From: Blastocatellia bacterium
GTDB taxonomy: Bacteria > Acidobacteriota > Blastocatellia > UBA7656
Reading direction: 5' to 3'
Assembly (NCBI GenBank): GCA_035275065.1
Contig: DATENM010000097.1
Span: 1-64,000, forward strand
DNA: 64,000 nucleotides
The notes below the pieces were generated by a model. The model worked only from the letters and a program-made list of their open reading frames with translations. It made no database searches and was not told where the DNA came from. How positions within the stretch are numbered: position 1 is the stretch's first letter; each line of letters starts with the position of its first letter. Position numbers and translations under genes: made by a program. Below are positions 54,086 through 62,982 of the stretch, piece after piece.

Positions 54086-55318
54086 TCAAACGATTATGAA
54101 CTCAAGGCGGGCGTGAGCCTGGCGCAAAGCGGCTTCGACGCGGTCGGGCGTGGCGGCGCGGCTGAAGATGAAGCCGAGATAGCTGGCGCCTTCGGGCGGC
54201 GGCGCGATCTGTTGCGTCAGGTGAGCCGTGATGATGATGTCTTCGATGTCAGCAACCTGTCGCGCTTCATCGAGGCCGAAGACTTCGCGCAAGGTGCCGG
54301 CGCGCGGGATGGGAATCATCATCACGCCGGCGGCCTGGCGCTCGCGCTCGACCGCGCGCAAGTCTTCGCCGAGCGCGTGACGGATAACCACTTCTTCGAG
54401 CGACCAATCCTCGCCGAACTTCAGGGCGCGGGCGCAGAGGCCGCCGATGGTGCGCGCCGCGACTTCGATGACATACGCGCCGCGCTCGTTGACGCGCAGC
54501 TCGGCATGGACAGGCCCGCGCGTCATGCCCATTGCGCGAGTGGCGGCGGCGGCGGTTTCGATGATGTCGCGCTGCACGGCTTCGGATAGCCGCGACGGCG
54601 TGACGTAGATCGTTTCTTCAAAGAACGGCCCGTCGAGCGGGTCGGGCTTATCAAAGATCGCAAGCGCGCGGAACTCGCCATCAGTGACCAAGCCTTCGAC
54701 GGCGACCTCGAAGCCGGGGATGAACTCTTCAACCAGGGCTTCGCGCGTTTGCGGGCCGCCGCGCCGAGCAAGCTTCGGATCGCTGACGATGCGGCTCAAT
54801 CGTTCGACGACGTGGGCGAACTCTTCTTCATTGTCGGCGCGCATCACGCCGCGACTGGTCGAGAGAAAGGTCGGCTTGACGACGCACGGATAATCGAGCC
54901 GGGCCGCCACCTCGCGCGCGTCTTCGTCGAGCGAGAACGCCTGATAGCGTGGCACGCGCACACCCGCACGACTCAAGACATCACGCATCAGGCGCTTATT
55001 CTTGGCGGCGCGGGCGGCGGCAGGCGGGTTGTAATTGAGTCGCAGGCCGTCGGCGATGGCTGCCGCCGCAACCGCCGTGTCTTCGTCCACGGGAATGACA
55101 GCGTCAATCGCGTACTCATTGGCGTATCGCTGCGCCTGCCGCGCCGCTTCATCAGCGTTGAAGAGGTCGAGCGTCAGCAAGCCTTTGGGATTGTGCGCCG
55201 CAAGTGTGCTCGCCCATTCGGATGCGGCGACGACATCCACGCCCATTCGGCGCGCGGCGTCGAGATAGGCTTTCGTGCGATAGGTGGTCGTCGGCAATAA
55301 CAGCAGGACTCGTGGCAT
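54086..55318 (-). CDS. ATP-grasp domain protein
   Basis: A 410-residue carboxylate-amine ligase-like protein. N-terminal Rossmann-like part (1-105) with AIDAVIPVDEDTAV. The ATP-grasp fold covers about 110-320: KNKRLMRDVLSRAGVRVPRY, PCVVKPTFLSTSRGV (ATP-binding Lys), VEEFIPGFEVAVEGLV and AELRVNERGAYVIEVAAR (metal-binding Glu/Asn region). The C-terminal about 90 residues are a family-specific lid. Similar stand-alone proteins make dipeptides or ligate amino acids; substrate unknown. The MFS gene follows upstream on the same strand (47 bp away), so ligase and exporter may act together. Confidence 0.85.
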   Translation of the reverse strand: MPRVLLLLPTTTYRTKAYLDAARRMGVDVVAASEWASTLAAHNPKGLLTLDLFNADEAARQAQRYANEYAIDAVIPVDEDTAVAAAAIADGLRLNYNPPAAARAAKNKRLMRDVLSRAGVRVPRYQAFSLDEDAREVAARLDYPCVVKPTFLSTSRGVMRADNEEEFAHVVERLSRIVSDPKLARRGGPQTREALVEEFIPGFEVAVEGLVTDGEFRALAIFDKPDPLDGPFFEETIYVTPSRLSEAVQRDIIETAAAATRAMGMTRGPVHAELRVNERGAYVIEVAARTIGGLCARALKFGEDWSLEEVVIRHALGEDLRAVERERQAAGVMMIPIPRAGTLREVFGLDEARQVADIEDIIITAHLTQQIAPPPEGASYLGFIFSRAATPDRVEAALRQAHARLEFIIV

Positions 55319-55365
55319 ATACCTTCACCTTATGTCCGCAACGCGTGGCTTGTCCAGCCGGGCTA

Positions 55366-56646
55366 TTATTGCGAAGGCCCTTCGTAACCGAGCAGGCTGC
55401 GGGCCGTGAAGCCCGCAATGAGGACGGCGACGAGACAGCCGACGCCGCCGGTAATCACCGACAGCGTCGCGCCGACCGCTGCCGCTAACGCGCCGGCTTC
55501 CATTTCGCCCAGTTGCGGCCCGCCCATAAAGAAGATCATGTTCACCGAAGTCATGCGCCCGCGCAGGTGATTGGGCGTGACCAGTTGGCGAATCGTCTGC
55601 CGCAGTACGGTGCTTACGGTGTCTGCCGCGCCGGTGATGGCCAGCATCGCTAGCGACAGCCAGAACCAGCGCGACAGGCCGAACACAATCGTCGCCGCGC
55701 CATAGATCGCTATGGAAATCAGAACGAGCCTGCCCTGTCGCTTGAAGGTCGCGGCACGCGCCATCACCAGCCCGGTGATGACCGAGCCGGCTGCCGGCGC
55801 TGCGGCCAGCAAGCCTAAGCCGCGTGCCCCGACTCGCAGAATCTCTGCCGCAAAGATCGGCAGCAACGCCGTCGCCGAAGCGAAGAAGGTGGCGATGAAA
55901 TCGAGCGTCATCGTCTGCACGATGATCGGCGTGCGCCAGACAAAGCGCAGCCCTTCGCCGAGCGCCGCGAAGCTCACCCTGACCGCCGCTTGATCGCCGC
56001 TCTCAGGCCGCCCGCTCGTCTGCATAATCAGCAGCGCCAGGATGACCGCGAGAAACGAAACGGCGTTAATCATGTAGATCAAGGCCGGGCCGTGACCGGC
56101 AAGCAGCAAACCAGCGAGCGCCGGGCCAACAATCATCGCCGAGTTGAAGGCGAGAATGCCTAAGCTCACGGCATTCGGAAAGACTTCGGCGGGAACCAGC
56201 GTCGGCATCAGGGCGTGGCGGGCGGGATTATCAAAGGCGACGGCTGCCGAGGCGACGGCGGTCAGCAAGTAGATCGGCCACACCGCATCGAGCCCAGACG
56301 CGGTGGTGGCTGCGAGCGCGGCGGCGCTCACAAGCATGACAACTTGTGTGACGATCATCAGTCGCTTGCGGTCAATCGCGTCGGCGACCACGCCGCCGAT
56401 GAGCGAGCAAAGGATGATGGGCACGACGCGCACCAGGCCGACGAACCCCAGCGCCAGCGGCGAGTGAGTCAACAGATAAACGTGCCAGTTGATGGCGACC
56501 AGTTGCATCTGCGAGCCGGTGATCGAAACCAGTTGTGCCAGCCAGAGCAGACGAAAGTCGCGGTGGCGCAAGGCCGGGAACGCAGAACGCTGCGACTGGG
56601 GATTGATGCCCGGCGAGCGGTCGGTCGCGCTGGTGCGTTGAGCCAT
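55366..56646 (-). CDS. MFS transporter (EntS/MFS_3-like exporter)
   Basis: A 426-residue membrane protein with about 11-12 hydrophobic helices. The N-terminus is FPALRHRDFRLLWLAQLVSITGSQM, typical of MFS_3/enterobactin exporter-like proteins. The loop GVVADAIDRKRLMI has the conserved Asp and Arg of the MFS motif. I chose ATG 56646; the 133 residues upstream in the open frame are antisense to the next gene. It is followed by the ATP-grasp gene, suggesting export of that enzyme's product. Transported molecule unknown. Confidence 0.88.
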   Translation of the reverse strand: MAQRTSATDRSPGINPQSQRSAFPALRHRDFRLLWLAQLVSITGSQMQLVAINWHVYLLTHSPLALGFVGLVRVVPIILCSLIGGVVADAIDRKRLMIVTQVVMLVSAAALAATTASGLDAVWPIYLLTAVASAAVAFDNPARHALMPTLVPAEVFPNAVSLGILAFNSAMIVGPALAGLLLAGHGPALIYMINAVSFLAVILALLIMQTSGRPESGDQAAVRVSFAALGEGLRFVWRTPIIVQTMTLDFIATFFASATALLPIFAAEILRVGARGLGLLAAAPAAGSVITGLVMARAATFKRQGRLVLISIAIYGAATIVFGLSRWFWLSLAMLAITGAADTVSTVLRQTIRQLVTPNHLRGRMTSVNMIFFMGGPQLGEMEAGALAAAVGATLSVITGGVGCLVAVLIAGFTARSLLGYEGPSQ

Positions 56647-56751
56647 CACTATAAACTTAGCGGGTTCGCCAGCCGCTCGCCAGTTGAACGCCCAATGGCT
56701 TCGACAAATCGCTGGCCGCGGCCTGATACTACAGTCAGGAGAGCATACGCC

Positions 56752-57999
56752 ATGCCCATTGATGCGAACCGACTCGCCGAAACCATCGTCGCCACGAAGC
56801 GGATGCTGCGCGCTCAACTGCCGACTTACGCCGAGACCTTTGCCGAAGTCGAGGCCCACATCCGCGGCGAGGCCGAAGAGATTCAGGCCAGCAGAGAGCG
56901 CGGCGAATCGGTGATTCCAACGCTCGACTACGCCGCCGTCATCAGCGGTCAGGTCAGCCCCGCCGAGACGCAGCAGATTCGGCGTCGGGGCGCGGTCGTC
57001 ATACGACAAGTCTTTCCGCGCGAGCAGGCCGCGGCATGGAATCAAGAGTTAGGCGAATACGTCATGAGCAACGGCTACTACGAGGCCGAGGCCGACCCCA
57101 CACTCGATCAGTACTTCAGCACGCTGGTTTCCGCGCGCCCGCAAATCTTCGGCATCTACTGGTCGCGCCCGCAGGTCTTCGCGCGTCAGGCCGAGAGCCT
57201 GGCGGCGGCACGCGTGTTTCTGAATAGCCTCTGGATCAGTGGCCGCGACGGCGAGCAGTACTTCGACCCGCGGCGAGAGTGCACTTACGCCGACCGCATC
57301 CGCCGCCGCGAGCCGGGCGATACGACGCTCGGCCTCTCGCCGCACATGGACGCCGGCTCGGTCGAACGCTGGCTCGATCCCGCCTACCGTCAGGTCTATC
57401 GGCATGTCTTCTCCGGCAACTGGCGCGCTTACGATCCGTTCGACGGGGCCTACCGCACGGCGGTGCAAGAGATTCCCTCGCCGGCGGTGTGCAGCATGTT
57501 TCGCACCTATCAAGGGTGGACGGCGCTGACGCCGCAAGGCCCCAATGACGGCACGCTTCAGGTGGTTCCCATTACAATTGGGGTGGCTTATATGCTGCTG
57601 CGCGCGCTTCAGGACGACGTGCCCGAAGAGGTGCTATGCGGCGCTCAACCGGCGCGAGCCCTGTCGGCAACCACCGAATGGCATAAGGCACTGCTCGCGG
57701 CACTGAGCAGCATTCCGCCGATGGAGCCCGGCGACACGATCTGGTGGCACCCCGATCTTCTACATGCCGTCGAGGACCGCCACGCCGGAACCGGCTACAG
57801 CAACGTGATGTACATCGGCGCGGCGCCTTATTGCGCGAAGAACGCGGCCTATCTGGAGAGACAGAAACAGGCATTTTTAAACGGCGAGAGCGCGCCGGAT
57901 TTCGCGCCCGAAAATTATGAGATCGCTTATCAGGGGCGGGCGACGATGGCCGAGCTGACAGAGCTTGGCAAGCGGCAGATGGGATTTGCGAGCTGGTAG
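56752..57999 (+). CDS. DUF1479 (YbiU-like) putative Fe(II)/2-oxoglutarate dioxygenase
   Basis: A 415-residue protein with the full DUF1479 signature. A cupin-type iron site is suggested by HMD (LSPHMDAGSVERWLDP, about 193-200) and a distal His in WHPDLLHAVEDRH (about 330). These fit the 2-His-1-carboxylate facial triad. The family shows similarity to phytanoyl-CoA dioxygenases; substrate unknown. ATG 56752 (MPIDANRLAETIVATKR) is the natural start; the frame is open upstream but unconserved. AGTCAGGAGAG lies upstream. A hairpin array with a terminator follows. Confidence 0.87.
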   Translation: MPIDANRLAETIVATKRMLRAQLPTYAETFAEVEAHIRGEAEEIQASRERGESVIPTLDYAAVISGQVSPAETQQIRRRGAVVIRQVFPREQAAAWNQELGEYVMSNGYYEAEADPTLDQYFSTLVSARPQIFGIYWSRPQVFARQAESLAAARVFLNSLWISGRDGEQYFDPRRECTYADRIRRREPGDTTLGLSPHMDAGSVERWLDPAYRQVYRHVFSGNWRAYDPFDGAYRTAVQEIPSPAVCSMFRTYQGWTALTPQGPNDGTLQVVPITIGVAYMLLRALQDDVPEEVLCGAQPARALSATTEWHKALLAALSSIPPMEPGDTIWWHPDLLHAVEDRHAGTGYSNVMYIGAAPYCAKNAAYLERQKQAFLNGESAPDFAPENYEIAYQGRATMAELTELGKRQMGFASW

Positions 58000-58022
58000 C
58001 CTGTGTGCGGCGACTATCGCTT

Positions 58023-58126
58023 CCGTGGGCGCTGCCCACGGCTATTGATTCCCGGTGGCGTTGCCACCGGCTATTGACGCCATCCCCTTCGGGGATCATT
58101 TCAAAACCCGCTCTTGCGGTTTTTTC
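58023..58126 (+). terminator. Array of four hairpins ending in a terminator
   Basis: In order: CCGTGGGC-N3-GCCCACGG (58023-58041), CCGGTGGC-N3-GCCACCGG (58052-58070), ATCCCC-N3-GGGGAT (58082-58096), and AAAACCCGC-TCTT-GCGGTTTTTT (58104-58126), the last being a Rho-independent terminator. The first two are followed by the same GCTATTGA word, so they form a tandem repeat unit. The array lies between convergent genes. Confidence 0.8.
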
Positions 58127-58145
58127 AAGCAGGCTGATCTATGGC

Positions 58146-59390
58146 TTATTGCTTGTAGATCGTGCCGCCTTTCATCACAAAGCGCACGCGCCGCGTCGCC
58201 GAGATGTCGCGGGTCGGGTCGCCTTCGACGGCGATGAGGTCGGCCAGTAATCCCGCTTTGACGCGCCCGATCTTATCGTCCATATGAAGCACATGCGCGT
58301 CAATCGAAGTTGCCGAGCGCAGCACGTCCACAGGTGACATGCCGAAGCTAACCATCAGCTCAAGCTCGCGAGCGTTGTCGCCATGCGCAAAGACACCGAC
58401 ATCGCTGCCGCTCGCAATAGTTACCCCGGCGGCGAGCGCCGCTTTGAAGCTGGCGCGCTTGGCCTCAGCGCCGGGGCCGACGCCTGAAACCGACACGGTC
58501 GGGCACAACGCGACGCCACGCTCTTTCATCAAGCGAAAGACTTCGGGCGTGCCGCCATCGCCATGCTCAATCGTTTCGACGCCGGCCATCACGGCGCGGC
58601 GCATGCCTTCGGCGGTCGTCGCATGAGCGCAGACCGCGCGGCCACTGCTGCGCGCCGTTTCAACAATGAACCTCAGCTCATCAATCGAAAAGGTCGGCGC
58701 GGCGGTGTTGTTCGCGCCCCAGCGGTAATCGGCATAGACCTTGATCCAATCGGCGCCCTTGCCGATCTGGTCGCGCACGACGCGAATCAACTCGATGCCG
58801 TCGGCCTCTTCAGCGCCTTGCGGCACGCGCCACTCGGCGGCAAAGCCTTTCGGGCCATAGCTGCCGGTAGCGACGATGGCGCGCGTGACGACGAGCATTC
58901 GCGGGCCGGGAATGATGCCCTGCTCGACCGACTGCTTCAATCCCACATCGGCATAGCCCGCCCCTTCGGTGCCTAAATCGCGCAACGTCGTGAAGCCGGC
59001 CATCAGCGTGTTGCGCAGGTGATTGGTGGCGCGCGCGACACGCACGGCTACAGATTCGCGGGCGACTTGATCGTTCCAGACCGTCTCGCTGTACGGGTGA
59101 AGCAGCACATGCGAATGCGCATCGATGAGACCGGGCATCAGTGTGGTGCCAGGCAGCTCGATCACTTTGGCGTCGGCGGGCGCGTTGATCTGGCTTGCAG
59201 GGCCGACCGCTTCGATGCGCTCGCCGCGCACCAGCACGGCCCAGCCGTCATGCAGCTCGGCGGCTTCGCCATCGAAGACATGCGCGGGTTTGAGCAAGTA
59301 GGTGGCGGGCGTTGGTGTCGTCTGTGTGCGGGCCGGAATGCCTGTGAGCAGGCAGCAGAGCAGAATCAGAAGCAGGCGGTAGCTTTTCAT
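58146..59390 (-). CDS. Secreted amidohydrolase (imidazolonepropionase/prolidase-like)
   Basis: A 414-residue metal-dependent hydrolase with a signal peptide (1-22, MKSYRLLLILLCCLLTG). The amidohydrolase metal site is seen as DAHSHVLLHP (about 89-98), a central Lys region (ADWIKVYADYRWG), His-containing CAHATTAEGM and IEHGDGGT, and Asp in IASGSDVGVFAHGDN. It closely resembles secreted Xaa-Pro dipeptidase/aryldialkylphosphatase-like amidohydrolases. Substrate unknown (likely peptides or cyclic amides). Confidence 0.88.
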   Translation of the reverse strand: MKSYRLLLILLCCLLTGIPARTQTTPTPATYLLKPAHVFDGEAAELHDGWAVLVRGERIEAVGPASQINAPADAKVIELPGTTLMPGLIDAHSHVLLHPYSETVWNDQVARESVAVRVARATNHLRNTLMAGFTTLRDLGTEGAGYADVGLKQSVEQGIIPGPRMLVVTRAIVATGSYGPKGFAAEWRVPQGAEEADGIELIRVVRDQIGKGADWIKVYADYRWGANNTAAPTFSIDELRFIVETARSSGRAVCAHATTAEGMRRAVMAGVETIEHGDGGTPEVFRLMKERGVALCPTVSVSGVGPGAEAKRASFKAALAAGVTIASGSDVGVFAHGDNARELELMVSFGMSPVDVLRSATSIDAHVLHMDDKIGRVKAGLLADLIAVEGDPTRDISATRRVRFVMKGGTIYKQ

Positions 59391-59470
59391 GATCTTCCCA
59401 TTTCGGTGATGATGTGAAGCAGGCCCATTTTAATCGGCGCGCTTCCGCCCGGCAATGTAATTGCGGTCTG

Positions 59471-59545
59471 TTAAACCGCCAAGACGCCAAGACCGCCAAG
59501 AACAGCTTCGTATCCTCTTTGCGTCCTTGGCGTCTTGGCGGTTAA
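59471..59545. repeat. Inverted repeat of CGCCAAGAC words
   Basis: Left arm TTAAACCGCCAAGACGCCAA-type (59471-59502), right arm GTCCTTGGCGTCTTGGCGGTTAA (59523-59545); loop about 20 nt. Lies in the divergent region between the amidohydrolase and the beta-propeller gene. Confidence 0.9.
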
Positions 59546-59641
59546 TCTTTTGGTTTGTCGGGCGTGTCAATCTCGCGTAACCGTCACCGGCAATTTTCAG
59601 TAGCTGTCTTTCAGACCATCAGCCAACAAGGAGCTAACGCA

Positions 59642-62600
59642 ATGAAAAGCCATCTTGCGCGGCGCGGCGCGGCGCTCGTCTGTGCGCTCGCTTTCGCCCT
59701 CTTCCTCTTGATTCCGCAAACCACGGCGCGCGCCCAACAGCGCGTTGACGATTCCCTGATGAAAGGCTTGAAGTGGCGCAGCATCGGCCCCTATCGCGGC
59801 GGACGCTCGACCGCCGTGGCCGGCGTCAGCAGCCAGCCCGGCACCTTTTATTTTGGCTCGACCGGCGGCGGCGTCTGGAAGTCAACCGATGGCGGCGTCA
59901 ACTGGGAGAACGTTTCGGATACTTATTTCAAGACCGGCTCGGTCGGCGCCATCGGCATCAGCGAATCCGACCCTAACATCGTCTATGTCGGCATGGGCGA
60001 ATCGCCCATTCGCGGCAACGTCTCGCACGGCGACGGCATGTATAAATCTACGGACGCCGGCAAGACATGGAAGAAAGCCGGCCTCGACGATTCGCGCCAG
60101 ATCAGCCGCGTGCGGGTTCACCCGCGCAATCCCGACATCGTTTATGCCGCCGCGCTCGGCCACGTCTGGGCGCCGAACGATCAGCGCGGCGTCTTTAAAT
60201 CCGTAGACGGCGGCAAGAACTGGCAGCGCGTGCTGTTCAAGAGCAACAAGGCCGGCGCGACCGATCTGATTATTGACCCGACCAACCCGAATGTAATGTA
60301 TGCCGCATTGTGGGAGGTCTATCGCAAGCCGTGGACGCTCGAAAGCGGCGGCCCCGACGGCGGCATCTACAAATCAACCGACGCCGGCGACACCTGGGCA
60401 GAGATCACGCGCAATTCGGGCTTGCCCAAAGGCATCGTCGGCAACATCGGCATCACGGTTTCGCCCGCGAACCCTGACCGGCTGTGGGCCATCGTCGAAG
60501 CCGAAGACGGCGGCGTCTTCCGCTCGGACGACGCCGGCAAGACATGGCAGCGCACCAACCAGCAGCGCGCCCTGCGGCAGCGCGCGTGGTATTACACGCG
60601 CATCTACGCCGACCCGCAGAACCAGGAAGCGGTTTACGTGCTCAACACCGGCATGTATCGCTCGAACGACGGCGGGCGCACGTTCACCGGGTTCGAGAAC
60701 ATTCATCACGGCGACTGTCACGACCTCTGGCTCTCGTCCGCGGACCCGAACCGCATGATCTTAGGCGATGATGGCGGCGCCGAAGTGTCGCTCAACGGCG
60801 GCAAGAGCTGGAGCGAAGAAGATCAGCCGACGGCGCAGTTTTATCGCGTCGTGACCGACAATGATTTTCCTTATAACATCTATGGCGCGCAGCAGGACAA
60901 CTCGACGGTGCGCATCGCTAGCCGCACGACCGACTTCAGCATCGGCACGTCCGACTGGTACGACGTCGGCGGCGGCGAATCAGGCTGGATCGCGCCCAAC
61001 CCGAAAGATTCCAATATTGTTTTCGCCGGTTCCTACGGCGGATTGATCACGCGCCGCGATCACCGCACGGGCCAGGAGCGCAACGTCAGCCCGTGGCCCG
61101 ACAACCCGATGGGTCACCCGGCGAGTGATTTGAAATACCGGTTCCAGTGGAACTTCCCCATCGTCTTTTCGCCGCACGACCCGAACACGCTTTATGCCGG
61201 CGGCAACGTGGTCTTCAAATCAACCAACGAAGGCCAGAGCTGGGACGTCATCAGCCCTGACCTGACGCGCAACGACAAGTCAAAGCAAGGCTCGTCGGGC
61301 GGGCCGATCACCAAAGACAACACCAGCATCGAGTATTACTGCACGATCTTTACGCTCATGGAATCGCCGCTTGAGCGTGGCGTCATCTGGTCGGGCTCCG
61401 ACGATGGCCTGGTGCAAGTGACGCGCGACGCCGGCAAGTCATGGCAGAACGTCACGCCGAAAGACATGCCCGAATGGATTCAGGTGAATTCAATTGACGT
61501 GTCGGCCATCCAACCGGGCACCGCATACGTCGCGGCGACCATGTACAAGTTCGACGACTATAAGCCGTACCTCTACAGGACGAGCGATTACGGCAAGTCG
61601 TGGAAGAAGATCACCACAGGTATCCCCGATACGGCTTTCACTCGCGTCATCCGCGAAGACCCAAGCCGGCGCGGCCTGCTCTACGCCGGCACAGAGACCG
61701 GCCTCTACGTATCGTTCGACGATGGCGATCACTGGCAGTCGCTTCAGCTCAACCTGCCGGTGGTGCCGATCACCGACCTGACGATTCACAAGCGCGAAAA
61801 AGATTTGATCGCCGCGACACAGGGGCGCAGCTTCTGGATTCTCGACGACCTGCCGGCGCTCCATCAAATGAGCGATGCGGCAGCGGCGGACGCTTACCTG
61901 TTCAAGCCCGAAGACACGTATCGCTTGCCGGGCGGCGGCTTTCAAGCGTCGCGCACGGCGACCGCGGGGCAGAACCCGCCCGCTGGCGCGGTGATCTATT
62001 ACTACCTGAAAGAGAAGCCGAAGGCCGACGTGACGCTTGAGCTGTTCGACCCGGCGGGCCATTCCGTCAAGAAGTACACGGCGCGCGTCGCCAAGCCCGA
62101 AGCCGGGCCGCCCAGCCCGACGCCGCCGACCATGGAGCAGCAGGAAGAAGGGCCGCCGCGCGGCGGTGCTGTGCGACTGCCCGCCGACGCCGGCTTGAAC
62201 CGCTTCATCTGGGATTTGCGTTACGACGACGCGAAGCGCTTCCCCGGGTTGATCATGTGGTCAGGCGACACACGCGGGCCGCGCGCCGTGCCGGGGACGT
62301 ATCAAGTCAAGCTCACCGCCGGCGGCAAAACTTATACGCAGAGCTTCGAGGTGATGAAAGACCCGCGACTCGAAACGACCGTGGCCGATTTTCAGAAGCA
62401 GTTCGAGCTGCTGACGAAGATTCGCGACAAGTTCAACGAGACGACCGACGCCATCACGCGTATCCGCGAGGCGCGCAAGCAGATCGAAGAGATCACGGCG
62501 CGCGTCAAAGATCAGCCGAACAGCAAGCCCGTCCTCGACGCCGGGCGCGCGCTGCGCGAGAAGATGACGGTGGTCGAAGAGGCGCTTTATCAAACGAAGA

Positions 62601-62860
62601 ACCAGAGCAGCCAGGACCCGCTGAATTATCCGATCCGTTTGAACAACCGGCTGGCGGCGCTGGGCGGCGTCGTGGCGGCTTCGGATGCCGCGCCATCGGC
62701 GCAGGCGTATGTGATTTACGACGAGCTGGCCGCGGCCATCAATGCGCAACTGGCGACGCTCGATCAGATCATGAAGACCGATCTGCCGGCGTTTAACAAG
62801 CTGGTGCGCGACCAGGACATCCCCGCCGTCCTAGTCAAGCAGAAAGCCGACGGCAATTAA
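59642..62860 (+). CDS. Secreted VPS10/sortilin-like beta-propeller (BNR/YVTN repeat) protein
   Basis: A 1072-residue exported protein. Signal peptide about 1-31 (ends QTTARAQ). Many BNR/Asp-box-like repeats follow: SxDGGxxW-like words such as STDGGVNW, STDAGKTW, SVDGGKNW, STDAGDTW, SDDAGKTW, SNDGGRTF, TRDAGKSW and TSDYGKSW, which make a large (about 10-bladed) propeller covering residues 40-720. The rest (about 760-1072) is an Ig-like/coiled tail with a Pro-rich stretch. It resembles the 'WD40/YVTN/BNR-like repeat' or sortilin-type proteins of Acidobacteriota. Function unknown; binding or glycan/peptide interaction likely. ATG 59642 has AAGGAGCTAACGC upstream. Confidence 0.88.
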   Translation: MKSHLARRGAALVCALAFALFLLIPQTTARAQQRVDDSLMKGLKWRSIGPYRGGRSTAVAGVSSQPGTFYFGSTGGGVWKSTDGGVNWENVSDTYFKTGSVGAIGISESDPNIVYVGMGESPIRGNVSHGDGMYKSTDAGKTWKKAGLDDSRQISRVRVHPRNPDIVYAAALGHVWAPNDQRGVFKSVDGGKNWQRVLFKSNKAGATDLIIDPTNPNVMYAALWEVYRKPWTLESGGPDGGIYKSTDAGDTWAEITRNSGLPKGIVGNIGITVSPANPDRLWAIVEAEDGGVFRSDDAGKTWQRTNQQRALRQRAWYYTRIYADPQNQEAVYVLNTGMYRSNDGGRTFTGFENIHHGDCHDLWLSSADPNRMILGDDGGAEVSLNGGKSWSEEDQPTAQFYRVVTDNDFPYNIYGAQQDNSTVRIASRTTDFSIGTSDWYDVGGGESGWIAPNPKDSNIVFAGSYGGLITRRDHRTGQERNVSPWPDNPMGHPASDLKYRFQWNFPIVFSPHDPNTLYAGGNVVFKSTNEGQSWDVISPDLTRNDKSKQGSSGGPITKDNTSIEYYCTIFTLMESPLERGVIWSGSDDGLVQVTRDAGKSWQNVTPKDMPEWIQVNSIDVSAIQPGTAYVAATMYKFDDYKPYLYRTSDYGKSWKKITTGIPDTAFTRVIREDPSRRGLLYAGTETGLYVSFDDGDHWQSLQLNLPVVPITDLTIHKREKDLIAATQGRSFWILDDLPALHQMSDAAAADAYLFKPEDTYRLPGGGFQASRTATAGQNPPAGAVIYYYLKEKPKADVTLELFDPAGHSVKKYTARVAKPEAGPPSPTPPTMEQQEEGPPRGGAVRLPADAGLNRFIWDLRYDDAKRFPGLIMWSGDTRGPRAVPGTYQVKLTAGGKTYTQSFEVMKDPRLETTVADFQKQFELLTKIRDKFNETTDAITRIREARKQIEEITARVKDQPNSKPVLDAGRALREKMTVVEEALYQTKNQSSQDPLNYPIRLNNRLAALGGVVAASDAAPSAQAYVIYDELAAAINAQLATLDQIMKTDLPAFNKLVRDQDIPAVLVKQKADGN

Positions 62861-62871
62861 CGACGGATAAA

Positions 62872-62901
62872 GAAGGGCGGCTTCATCGCGGGCCGCCCTT
62901 C
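62872..62901 (+). terminator. Hairpin after the beta-propeller gene
   Basis: GAAGGGCGGC (62872-62881) pairs perfectly with GCCGCCCTTC (62892-62901) over a 10-nt loop; no clear U-tract. Confidence 0.65.
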
Positions 62902-62982
62902 GCTACTGCGCTCTCCGCTCATCTCTTCGCATTGATACAGAACGAGCAAGCAGGTTAGTATTTTTGTACCTCAGAATTGTTT

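Noticed and set aside
55366..57045. A 559-residue version of the MFS transporter starting at 57045
   Set aside because: The extra N-terminal 133 residues are antisense to the DUF1479 gene; ATG 56646 fits the family.
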